Shown: positions 1-9,386, numbered from the stretch's first letter. The stretch is 64,000 nt of DNA from Gymnothorax reevesii (GCA_029721435.1 CM056581.1:72960712-73024711), one strand, 5' to 3'. Notes: generated by a model not told the origin, from the letters alone. Numbers and translations are program-made.

Positions 1-1411
1 GGTGTTCTGGATGGTTGCTAGGCGGGTGCTATGGTGTTCCGGGTGGTTGCTAGGGTGTTGCTATGGTGTTCTGGGCGGTTGCTAGGGCGTTGCTAGGCGG
101 TTGCTATGGTGTTCTGGGTGGTTGTTAGGGTGTTGCTAGGCAGTTGCTATGGTGTTCTGGGTGGTTGCTAGGCGGTTGCTATGGTGTTCTGGGTGGTTGC
201 TAGGGCGTTGTAAGGCAGTTGCTATGGTGTTTTGGGTGGTTGCTATGGTGTTCTGGGTGGTTGCTAGGGCGTTGCTAGGCAGTTGCTATGGTGTTCTGGG
301 TGGTAGCTAGGCGGTTGCTATGGTGTTCTGGGTGGTTGCTATGCGGTTGCTATGGTGTTCTGGGTGGTTGCTAGGGCGTTGTTAGGCAGTTGCTATGGTG
401 TTTTGGGTGGTTGCTAGGTGGTTGCTATGGTGTTCTGGGTGGTTGGTAGGGCGTTGCTAGGCAGTTGCTATGGTGTTCTGGGTGGTTGCTAGGCTGTTGC
501 TCTGGTGTTCTGGGTGGTTGCTAGGGCGTTGCTAGGGGGTTGCTATGGTGTTCTGGGTGGTTGTTAGGGTGTTGCTAGGCAGTTGCTATGGTGTTCTGGG
601 TGGTTGCTAGGCGGTTGCTATGGTGTTCTGGGTGGTTGCTAGGGCGTTGCTAGGTAGTTGCTTAGGTGTTCTGGATGGTTGCTAGGCGGTTGCTATGGTG
701 TTCTGGGTGGTTGCTAGGGTGTTGCTGTGGTGTTCTGGGTGGTTGCTAGGGCGTTGCTAGGCGGTTGCTATGGTGTTCTGGGTGGTTGTTAGGGTGTTGC
801 TAGGCAGTTGCTATGGTGTTCTGGGTGGTTGCTAGGCGGTTGCTATGGTGTTCTGGGTGGTTGCTAGGGCGTTGTTAGGCAGTTGCTATGGTGTTTTGGG
901 TGGTTGCTAGGTGGTTGCTATGGTGTTCTGGGTGGTTGCTAGGGCGTTGCTAGGCAGTTGCTATGGTGTTCTGGGTGGTTGCTAGGCGGTTGCTATGGTG
1001 TTCTGGGTGGTTGCTAGGCTGTTGCTATGGTGTTCTGGGTGGTTGCTAGGGCGTTGCTAGGCGGTTGCTATGGTGTTCTGGGTGGTTGTTAGGGTGTTGC
1101 TAGGCAGTTGCTATGGTTTTTTGGGTGGTTGCTAGGCGGTTGCTATGGTATTCTGGGTGGTTGCTACGGCGTTGTTAGGCAGTTGCTATGGTGTTTTGGG
1201 TGGTTGCTAGGTGGTTGCTATGGTGTTCTGGGTGGTTGCTAGGGCGTTGCTAGGCAGTTGCTATGGTGTTCTGGGTGGTTGCTAGGCGGTTGCTATGGTG
1301 TTCTGGGTGGTTGCTAGGCTGTTGCTATGGTGTTCTGGGTGGTTGCGAGGGCGTTGCTAGGCGGTTGCTATGGTGTTCTGGGTGGTTGCTAGGCGGTTGC
1401 TATGGTGTTCT
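1..1411 (+). repeat. Minisatellite block 1 (partial, runs off left edge)
   Basis: Tandem 43-bp and 32-bp units. The common part is TTGCTATGGTG followed by TTCTGGGTGG. The 32-mer adds one 11-mer (TTGCTAGGCGG); the 43-mer adds two (TTGCTAGGGCG, TTGCTAGGCAG). The plus strand is G/T-rich: 33 of 43 bases in the consensus 43-mer are G or T. The block matches the sequence 6,911 bp downstream in its order of variant units, including a TTCTGGATGG word at its very start and a GTTCC variant soon after, so it is the left part of a segmental duplication. Short open frames here are lattice artefacts. Confidence 0.95.
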
Positions 1412-1552
1412 GAATATTTGCTTGGGCATTGCTCGACAGTTGCTATGTTGTTCTTGTTGTTGCTAGGGCGTTGATGTGTCTTGTTTGGGGATCGAGTGAA
1501 AACTGGGAGAAGTAGCGAACCGTACTATTACGAAATTATTTGGAATATTAAC

Positions 1553-2106
1553 AAGGAAGGAAGGAGGGAGAGAAGGAACTAATGAGGGAAGTAAGGAAAG
1601 AAGGAATATAGGAAAAAAGAAGGAAATCAAAGGAAGGCAGGAAAGAACAAAGGAAAGAAGGCAAGGATGGATGGAAAGAAACAGAGGAATGAAGGAAAGA
1701 AGGAAGTAAAGAAGGAAGGAAAGGAAGAAGGGAAGAAGAAGGATTTAAGTAAAGATAGAAGGAAGGAAGGAAGGATGGAAGTGAGGAAGAAGAAATGAAA
1801 ATCAGAAGGAAAGTAAAGAAAGGAAGAGGGAAGGAAAGAGAGGGAAAGCAGAAAGAAGAAAGGGAGAAAGATAAGAAAGATAAGAAGGAGTGAAAGAAGA
1901 GAAGAAGGAAGGAAAGAAAAACTAAGGAAGGTAGGAAAGAAAATTGGTAGGGAGGAAGAATGGGAGGAAGGATGAAAGGCAGCATAGAAGGAAGTAAAGT
2001 TGGAAAGAAGGAGCGAATAAAGGAAGGAAGGAACGAAGGAAAGAAATAGGAGGGAAAAAGAAAGAAGGAATGACAGAAAATAGAAGGAAGGAAAGCAGTA
2101 AGGAAG
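1553..2106 (+). repeat. Polypurine GAAGG-type tract (spacer 1)
   Basis: About 550 bp in which the plus strand is almost only A and G, built from degenerate GGAAG, GAAAG and GAAGAAGG words with scattered T and C. The pattern is too irregular for a pure microsatellite, but all spacers share the same order of interruptions. The minus strand gives long Ser/Phe/Leu/Pro-rich frames, which is what any CTTCC-type tract encodes. Polypurine tracts of this kind can adopt triplex (H-DNA) structure when they contain mirror symmetry; I did not establish a long mirror repeat here. Confidence 0.93.
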
Positions 2107-2400
2107 CTGTAGTCTCAAGAGAGCCAGATTGTAGTCTTACAGCCTGAGAAACTGACAATTACAGCAGGTGGTCAGAACACCTGGCACAAGATTCCATTTG
2201 CTTAATGGCCCTATTGTGATGTCATCATGCCAATGTTAAGTCTATGGGGGGAAAAAATTTATAGTTTTTTATTAATAACTCAAAAAGTATAAAAGTTACA
2301 AAGATGAAAAATACATTGCACAGGTGTCCTAAGTAAGACCTACGCAACGCAGTTTGAATGAAGTTTCTACGATAAACGGTTGAGGCCGCATTAAGTGTGT
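2107..2400 (+). other. Near-unique spacer segment between purine tract and AAT
   Basis: About 290 bp of mixed composition, strongly conserved in all 11 spacers. It contains an inverted CAGGTG/CACCTG pair (2165-2183), a TGATGTCAT word near 2218, a G6/A6 run near 2246-2258 followed by AT-rich DNA, and TATAAAAG at 2288-2295. It ends in TTAAGTGTGTTAGAAG leading into (AAT)n. It has no intact reading frame worth calling. It resembles dispersed repeat sequence that I recall beside AAT runs in fish genomes, but I could not check this. Confidence 0.7.
2165..2183. promoter_or_regulatory. Inverted E-box pair (CAGGTG, 7-bp gap, CACCTG)
   Basis: Two perfect reverse-complement hexamers, CAGGTG and CACCTG, are separated by GTCAGAA. 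The pair recurs in the spacers. CACCTG is the E-box class recognised by Snail- and ZEB-type zinc-finger repressors, and ZEB proteins prefer paired CACCT sites. Any binding here is conjecture; a 6-bp inverted pair can also be chance preserved by recent amplification. Confidence 0.35.
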
Positions 2401-2405
2401 TAGAA

Positions 2406-2406
<1 letters not shown>

Positions 2407-2438
<32 letters not shown>

Positions 2439-2439
2439 G
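2407..2439 (+). repeat. (AAT)n microsatellite (spacer 1)
   Basis: About 11 AAT units preceding the hairpin cassette. Array length differs between spacers, from roughly 4 units in copies 4 and 6 to 16-17 in copies 2, 5 and 11. Read on the minus strand it gives poly-Tyr or poly-Ile frames, which are artefacts. Confidence 0.95.
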
Positions 2440-2455
2440 AAGACCAGGATAACAA

Positions 2456-2480
2456 TAGTGAGCATTTTCAATGCACACTA
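2456..2480. other. Hairpin cassette (spacer 1, single copy)
   Basis: A 25-bp near-perfect inverted repeat: outer arms TAGTG and CACTA, an A:A mismatch, inner arms GCATT and AATGC, loop TTC. It sits in a longer unit that begins AAGAAGACCAGGATAACAA and is flanked by AAT repeats. Spacers carry 0, 1, 2 or 3 copies. Confidence 0.85.
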
Positions 2481-2531
2481 ATAATAACTAGATAATGTAA
2501 TTCCAGGGAATTACGTGTGCATTGAAAATGC
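2462..2531. repeat. Long inverted repeat with nested palindrome (spacer 1)
   Basis: GCATTTTCAATGCACAC at 2462-2478 is the exact reverse complement of 2515-2531. Between them, abutting the right arm, GTAATTCC (2497-2504) and GGAATTAC (2507-2514) form an 8-bp palindrome with a 2-base centre. The left arm can pair with itself (hairpin cassette) or with the right arm, so two folds are mutually exclusive. In spacers lacking the cassette only the right arm and inner palindrome remain. Confidence 0.85.
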
Positions 2532-2610
2532 AAAGTGTAGTTGCAAAAGGTGGAGTTTGTAACATATCATTGCATTATGATAATGGTAGCTACGTTTTTA
2601 GTAGGATAAT

Positions 2611-2860
2611 TTTGGTAGTGGTGAGGACTTTTATTTTGAAACAGATGTGGACTGAGGAAACAGTTTGCGGGAGTCAGAGTTGATGACAACTGTCATATGG
2701 AAATTTTTAATAGTGACATTTTTTAATAGTGAAGAATTGTAGTAAGGACTTATATTTTGAGACAGGATTGGGCAGAAGAAACAGTTGCCGGAAGTCATAG
2801 TCGAAAACAATCAGGAATTGGAATGGCTGAAAGGTTGATAAGTTGAGTAGCTTAAAAAGT
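2611..2860 (+). repeat. Diverged ~121-bp tandem duplication inside spacer 1
   Basis: The stretch beginning GTGAGGACTTTTATTTTGA at 2621 and the one beginning GTAAGGACTTATATTTTGA at 2742 align over about 110 bp: both continue with an ACAG word, GAAACAGTT and a GGAAGTCA- or GGGAGTCA-like word. The two halves are much more different from each other than spacers are among themselves, so the duplication predates array amplification. A shorter third echo (GTGAGGACTGG then AACAGTTG) lies at 2889-2910, at the right spacer edge. Confidence 0.75.
2683..2696. other. Small palindrome ATGACA-AC-TGTCAT
   Basis: Six-base arms with a 2-base centre lie within the internal duplication. In spacer 6 (27508-27521) the centre is GC and the whole 14 bp is a perfect palindrome. 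Spacers 8 and 9 carry CGTCAT and lose one pair. Confidence 0.6.
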
Positions 2861-2907
2861 TACATTTTTTTATTGTAATTTCACATAGTGAGGACTGGCT
2901 GTAACAG

Positions 2908-5900
2908 TTGTTAGGCAGTTGCTATGGTGTTCTGTGTACTTGTGAGGGTGTTGCTAGGCAGCTGCTATCGTGTTCTGGGTGGTTGCTAGGGCATTGCAAG
3001 GCAGTTGCAATGGTGTTCTGGGTGGTTGCTAGGGCCTTGCTCAGCGGTTGCTATGGTGTTCTGAGTGGTTGATAGGGCGTTGCTAGGCGATTGCTATGGT
3101 GTTCTGGGTGGTTGCTAGGCGGTTGCGATGGCGTTCTGGGTGGTTGCTAGAGGGTTGCAATGGCATTCTGGGTGGTTGCAAGGGCTTTGCTAAGCAGTTG
3201 CTATGATGTTCTGGGTGGTTGGTAGGGCATTGCTAGGTGGTTGCTATGGTGTTCTGGGTGGTTGCTAGGGTGTTGCTAGGCAGTTGCTATGCTGTTCTGG
3301 GTGGTTGCTAGTCCGTTGCTATGGTGTTCTGGGTGGTTGCTAGGGCGTTGCTCTGCAGTTGCTTTGGTGTTCTGGGTGGTTGCTAGGGCATTGCTAGGCA
3401 GTTGCTTTTGTGTTCTGGGTGGTTGCAAGGGCGTTGTTAGGCAGTTGCTATGGTGTTCTGGGTTGTTGCTAGGGCGTTGCTAGGCAGTTGCTTTGGTGTT
3501 CTGGGTGGTTGCTAGGGCGTTGCTAGGCAGTTGCTATGGTGTTCTGGGTGGTTGTTAGGGTGGTTGCTATGGCGTTCTGGGTGGTTGCTAGGGCATTGCT
3601 AAGCAGTTGCTCTGGTGTTCTGGGTGGTTGCTACGGCGTTGCTAGGCGGTTGCTATGGTGTTCTGGGTGGTTGCTAGGGTGTTGCTAGGCAGTTGCTATG
3701 GTGTTCTGGGTGGTTGCTAGGTGGTTGCTAAGGTGTTCTGGGTGGTTGCTAGGGCGATGCTAGGCGGTTGCTATGGTGTTCTGGGTGGTTGCTCGGGCGT
3801 TGCTAGGCGGTTGCTATGGTGATCTGGGTGGTTGTTAGGGCGCTGCTATGGTGTTCTGGGTGGTTGCTAGGGCGTTGCTAGGCAGTTGCTATGGTGTTCT
3901 GGATGGTTGCTAGGCGGTTGCTATGGTGTTCTGGGTGGTTGCTCGACGGGTGCTATGGTGTTCTGGGTGGTTGCTAGGCGGTTGCTTTGGTGTTCTGGGT
4001 GGTAGCTAGGCGGTTGCTATGGTGTTCTGGGTGGTAGCTAGTTCGTTGCTAGGCAGTTGCTATGGTGTTCTGGGTGGTTGCTAGGCGGTTGCTATGGTGT
4101 TCTGGGTGGTTGCTGGGCGGTTGCTATGGTGTTCTGGGTGGTTGCTAGGGCGTTGCTAGGCAGTTGCTATGGTGTTCTGATGGTTGCTAGGCGGTTGCTC
4201 TGGTGTTCTGGGTGGTTGCTAGGGCGTTGCTAGGCAGTTGCTATGGTGTTCTGGGTGGTTGCTAGGGCGTTGCTGGGCAGTTGCTGTGGTGTTCTGGGTG
4301 GTTGCTAGGCGGTTGCTATGGTGTTCTGGGTGGTTGCTAGGCGGTTGCTATGGTGTTCTGGGTGGTTGCTAGGGCGTTGCTATGCAGTTGCTATGGTGTT
4401 CTGGGTGGTTGTTAGGGTGGTTGCTATGGCGTTCTGGGTGGTTGCTAGGGCATTGCTAAGCAGTTGCTATGGTGTTCTGGGTGGTTGCTACAGCATTGCA
4501 AGGCGGTTGCTAGGGTGTTCTGAGTGGTTGCTAGGGTGTTGCTAGGCAGTTGCTATGGTGTTCTGGGTGGTGGGTAGGTGGTTGTTATGGTGTTCTGGGT
4601 GGTTGCTAGGTGGTTGCTATGGTGTTCTGGGTGGTTGCTAGGGGGTTGCAAGGCGGTTGCTATGGTGTTCTGGGTGGTTGCTCGGGCGTTGCTAGGCAGT
4701 TGCTATGGTGTTCTGCGTGGTTGCTAAGGCGTTGCTATGGTGTTCTGGGTGGTTGCTAGGGCGTTGCTAGGTAGTTGCTATGGTGTTCTGGATTGTTGCT
4801 AGGCGGTTGCTATGGTGTTCTCGTTGGTGACTAGGGTGTTGCTATGGTGTTCTGGGGGGTGGTTGGGCGGTTGCTCTGGTGTTCTGGGTGGTTGCTAGGC
4901 GGTTGCTATGGTGTTCTGGGTGGTTGCTAGGTCGTTGCTAGGCAGTTGCTATGGTGTTCTGGGTGGTTGCTAGGCGGTTGCTTAGGTGTTCTGGGTGGTT
5001 GCTAGGGCGTTGCTAGGCAGTTGCTATGGTGTTCTGATGGTTGCTAGGCAGTTGCTATGGTGTTCTGGGTGGTTGCTAGGGCGTTGCTAGGCAGTTGCTA
5101 TGGTGTTGTGGGTGGTTGCTAGGGCGTTGCTATGGTGTTCTGGGTGGTTGCTAGGGCGTTGCTAGGCAGTTGCTATGGTGTTCTGGGTGGTTGCTAGGGC
5201 GTTGCTATGGTGTTCTGGGTGGTAGCTAGGCGGTTGCTATGGTGTTCTGGGTGGTTGCTAGGCGGTTGCTATTGTGTTCTGGGTGGTTGCTAGGCAGTTG
5301 CTATGGTGTTCTGGGAGGTTGCTAGGGCATTGCTAGGCTGTTGCTATGGTGTTCTGGCTGGTTGCTAGGGCGTTGCTAGGCGGTTGCTATGGTGTTCTGG
5401 GTGGTTGTTAGGGTATTGCTAGGCAGTTGCTTTGGTGTTCTGGATGGTTGCTAGGAGGTTGCTATGGTGTTCTGGGTGGTTGCTAGGGTGTTGCTATGGT
5501 GTTCTGGGTGGTTGTTAGGCGGTTGCTCTGGTGTTCTGGGTGGTTGCTAGGCGGTTGCTATGGTGGTCTGTGTGGGTGCTAGGTCGTTGCTAGGCGGTTG
5601 CTATGGTGTTCTGGGTGGTTGCTTGGCGGTTGCTTAGGTGTTTTGGGTGGTTGCTGGGGCGTTGCTAGGCAGTTGCTATGGTGTTCTGATGGTTGCTAGG
5701 CAGTTGTTTTGGTGTTCTGGGTGGTTGCTAGGGCGTTGCTAGGCAGTTGCTATGGTGTTCTGGGTGGTTGCTAGGGCGTTGCTATGGTGTTCTGGGTGGT
5801 TGCTAGGGCGTTGCTAGGCAGTTGCTATGGTGTTCTGGGTGGTTGCTCGGGCGTTGCTATGGTGTTCTGGGTGGTAGCTAGGCGGTTGCTATGGTGTTCT

Positions 5901-8322
5901 GGGTGGTTGCTAGGCGGTTGCTATTGTGTTCTGGGTGGTTGTTAGGTGGTTGCTATGGTGTTCTGGGTGGTTGCTAGGGCGTTGCTAGGCAGTTACAATG
6001 GTGTGCTGGGGGGTTGCTATGCGGTTGCTATGGTGTTCTGGGATGATGCTAGGGCATTGCTAGGCGGTTGCTATGGTGTTCTGGGTGGTTGCTAGGGCCT
6101 TGCTAGGCGGTTGCTATGGTGTTCTGGGAGGTTGCTAGGGCATTGCTAGGCTGTTGCTATGGTGTTCTGGGTGGTTGCTAGGGCGTTGCTAGGCGGTTGC
6201 TATGGTGTTATGGGTGGTTGTTAGGGTGTTGCTAGGCAGTTGCTATGGTGTGGTGGGAGGGTGCTATGGCATTGCTAGGCTGTTGCTATGGTGTTCTGGG
6301 TGGTTGCTAGGGCGTTGCTAGGCGGTTGCTTTGGTGTTCTGGGTGGTTGTAAGGGTGTTGCTAGGCAGTTGCTATGGTGTTCTGGGTGGTTGCTAGGCGG
6401 TTGCTATGGTGTTCTGGGTGGTTGCTAGGGCGTTGTTAGGCAGTTGCTATGGTGTTTTGGGTGGTTGCTAGGTGGTTGCTATGGTGTTCTGGGTGGTTGC
6501 TAGGGCGTTGCTAGGCAGTTGCTATGGTGTTCTGGGTGGTTTTTAGGGTGTTGCTAGGCAGTTGCTATGGTGTTCTGGGTGGTTGCTAGGCGGTTGCTAT
6601 GGTGTTCTGGGTGGTTGCTAGGGCGTTGTTAGGCAGTTGCTATGGTGTTTTGGGTGGTTGCTAGGTGGTTGCTATGGTGTTCTGGGTGGTTGCTAGGGCG
6701 TTGCTAGGCAGTTGCTATTGTGTTTTGCGTGGTTGCTAGGCTGTTGCTATGGTGTTCTGGGTGGTTGGTAGGGCGCTGCTAGGCGGTTGGTATGGGGTTC
6801 TGGGTGGTTGTTAGGGTGTTACTAGGCAGTTGCTATGGTGTTCTGGGTGGTTGCTAGGCGGTTGCTATGGTGTTCTGGGTGGTTGCTAGGGCGTTGCTAG
6901 GCAGTTGCTATGGTGTTCTGGATGGTTGCTAGGCGGTTGCTATGGTGTTCCAGGTGGTTGCTAGGGTGTTGCTATGGTGTTCTGGGCGGTGGCCAGGGCG
7001 TTGCTAGGCGGTTGCTATGGTGTTCTGGGTGGTTGTTAGGGTGTTGCTAGGCAGTTGCTATGGTGTTCTGGGTGGTTGCTAGGCGGTTGCTATGGTGTTC
7101 TGGGTGGTTGCTAGGGCGTTGTTAAGCTGTTGCTATGGTGTTTTGAGTGGTTGCTATGGTGTTCTGGGTGGTTGCTAGGGCGTTGCTAGGCAGTTGGTAT
7201 GGTGTTCTGGGTGGTTGCTAGGCGGTTGCTATGGTGTTCTGGGTGGTTGCTAGGCGGTTGCTATGGTGTTCTGGGTGGTTGCTAGGGCATTGTTAGGCAG
7301 TTGCTATGGTGTTTTGGGTGGTTGCTAGGTTGTTGCTATGGTGTTCTGGGTGGTTGCTAGGGCGTTGCTAGGCAGTTGCTATGGTGTTCTGGGTGGTTGC
7401 TAGGCTGTTGCTCTGGTGTTCTGGGTGGTTGCTAGGGCGTTGCTAGGCGGTTGCTATGGTGTTCTGGGTGGTTGTTAGGGTGTTGCTAGGCAGTTGCTAT
7501 GGTGTTCTGGGTGGTTGCTTGGCGGTTGGTATGGTGGTCTGGGTGGTTGCTAGGGCGTTGCTAGGCAGTTGCTTAGGTGTTCTGAGTGGTTGCTTTGGGG
7601 TTGGTATGGTGTTCTGGGGGGTTGGTAGGCAGTTGCTATGGTGTTCTGGGTGGATGCTAGGGCGTTGCTAGGTGGTTGCTATGGTGTTCTGGGTGGTTGT
7701 TAGGGTGTTGCTAGGCAGTTGCTATGGTGTTCTGGGTGGTTGCTAGGCGGTTGCTATGGTGTTCTGGATGGTTGCTAGGGCGTTGTTAGGCAGTTGCTAT
7801 GGTGTTTTGGGTGGTTGCTAGGTGGTTGCTATGGTGTTCTGGGTGGTTGCTAGGGCGGTGCTAGGCAGTTGCTAGGGGGTTCTGGGTGGTTGCTAGGCGG
7901 TTGCTATGGTGTTCTGGCTGGTTGCTAGGCTGTTGCTATGGTGTTCTGGGTGGTTGCTAGGGCGTTGCTAGGCGGTTGCTATGGTGTTCTGGGTGGTTGT
8001 TAGGGTGTTGCTAGGCAGTTGCTATGGTTTTTTGGGTGGTTGCTAGGCGGTTGCTATGGTGTTCTGGGTGGTTGCTACGGCGTTGTTAGGCAGTTGCTAT
8101 GGTGTTTTGGGTGGTTGCTAGGTGGTTGCTATGGTGTTCTGGGTGGTTGCTAGGGCGTTGCTAGGCAGTTGCTTTGGTGTTCTGGGTGGTTGCTAGGCGG
8201 TTGCTATGGTGTTCTGGGTGGTTGCTAGGCTGTTGCTATGGTGTTCTGGGTGGTTGCGAGGGCGTTGCTAGGCGGTTGCTATGGTGTTCTGGGTGGTTGC
8301 TAGGCGGTTGCTATGGTGTTCT
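2908..8322 (+). repeat. Minisatellite block 2 (5.4 kb)
   Basis: Same 43/32-bp lattice. The first few hundred bases carry a fixed order of variant words also seen to the right of most spacers: TGTGTACTTGTGAGGG, CAGCTGCTATCG, then GGGCTTTGCTAAGCAG about 0.3 kb in. The part to about 4390 matches the start of block 3. The part from about 6912 matches block 1. The middle is a less ordered mixture in which 5050-5250 and 5700-5900 look like near copies of each other. Confidence 0.95.
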
Positions 8323-8463
8323 GAATATTTGCTTGGGCATTGCTCGACAGTTGCTATGTTGTTCTTGTTGTTGCTAGGGCGTTGATGTGTCTTGTTTGGG
8401 GATCGAGTGAAAACTGGGAGAAGTAGTGAACCGTACTATTACGAAATTATTTGGAATATTAAC

Positions 8464-9039
8464 AAGGAAGGAAGGAGGGAGAGAAGGAACTAATGAGGGA
8501 AGTAAGGAAAGAAGGAATATAGGAAAAAAGAAGGAAATCAAAGGAAGGCAGGAAAGAACAAAGGAAAGAAGGCAAGGATGGATGGAAAGAAACAGAGGAA
8601 TGAAGGAAAGAAGGAAGTAAAGAAGGAAGGAAAGGAAGAAGGGAAGAAGAAGGATTTAAGTAAAGATAGAAGGAAGGAAGAAAGGATGGAAGTGAGGAAG
8701 AAGAAATGAAAAACAGAAGGAAAGAAAGAAGGAAGGAAAGAAAAAGTAAAGAAAGGAAGAGGGAAGGAAAGAGAGGGAAAGCAGAAAGAAGAAAGGAAGA
8801 AAGATAAGAAGGATATGAAGGAATGAAAGAAGGCATGATGGAAGGAAAGAAAAACTAAGGAAGGTAGGAAAGAAAATTGGTAGGGAGGAAGAATGGGAGG
8901 AAGGATGAAAGGCAGGATAGAAGGAAGTAAAGTTGGAAAGAAGGAGCGAATAAAGGAAGGAAGGAACGAAGGAAAGAAATAGGAGGGAAAAAGAAAGAAG
9001 GAATGACAGAAAATAGAAGGAAGTAAAGCAGTAAGGAAG
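8464..9039 (+). repeat. Polypurine tract (spacer 2)
   Basis: Degenerate GGAAG/GAAAG tract. Compared with copy 1 it contains an extra GGAAAGAAAGAAGGAAGG stretch near 8718. Confidence 0.92.
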
Positions 9040-9335
9040 CTGTAGTCTCAAGAGAGCAAGATTGTAGTCTTACAGCCTGAGAAACTGACAATTACAGCAG
9101 GTGGTCAGAACACCTGGCACAAGATTCCATTTGCTTAATGGCCCTATTGTGATGTCATCATGCCAATGTTAAGTCTAGGGGGGGAAAAAATTTATAGTTT
9201 TTTATTAAGAACTCAAAAAGTATAAAAGTTACAAAGATGAAAAATACATTGCACAGGTGTCCTAAGTAAGACCTACGCAACGCAGTTTGAATGAAGTTTC
9301 TACGATAAACGGTTGAGGCCGCATTAAGTGTGTTA

Positions 9336-9336
<1 letters not shown>

Positions 9337-9386
<50 letters not shown>

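Larger units (their letters stand above)
1412..2907 (+). repeat. Composite spacer, copy 1 of 11
   Basis: Interrupts the minisatellite and recurs ten more times in the window in the same orientation. It opens with degenerate minisatellite words (1412-1473), then non-minisatellite DNA to about 2906. Inside are a polypurine tract (1553-2106), a near-unique segment (2107-2400), (AAT)n (2407-2439), one hairpin cassette (2456-2480), a nested inverted repeat (2462-2531) and an internally duplicated AT-rich segment (2611-2860). It is closest to copy 2, sharing the TGTCATCATG variant near 2218 and TTTCACATA near 2880. No coding gene is supported. A dispersed-repeat origin for the middle part is possible but not shown. 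Confidence 0.93.

Noticed and set aside
1..1411. Telomeric repeat
   Set aside because: The G/T-rich strand is superficially telomere-like, but there is no TTAGGG run; the unit is 43/32 bp and contains C and CTAGG words.
1263..1466. Open frames rich in Val/Leu/Trp/Cys/Gly across the minisatellite (also e.g. 4318-4545, 34989-35354, 58671-58898)
   Set aside because: They are direct read-outs of the 43/32-bp lattice, occur wherever the units alternate in frame, end at the TAG in GCTAGG, and show no domain, splice context or codon signal.
1412..2907. Spacer as an intact transposon
   Set aside because: No terminal inverted repeats at the outer edges, no transposase or reverse transcriptase frame, no poly-A tail. 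Only a possible TTG repeat at the edges and an internal foldback structure are visible.
2908..8322. CRISPR array (regular repeats with spacers)
   Set aside because: Units are contiguous 11-bp-derived words with no unique spacers and no cas genes, and the composition and long satellite context are eukaryotic.
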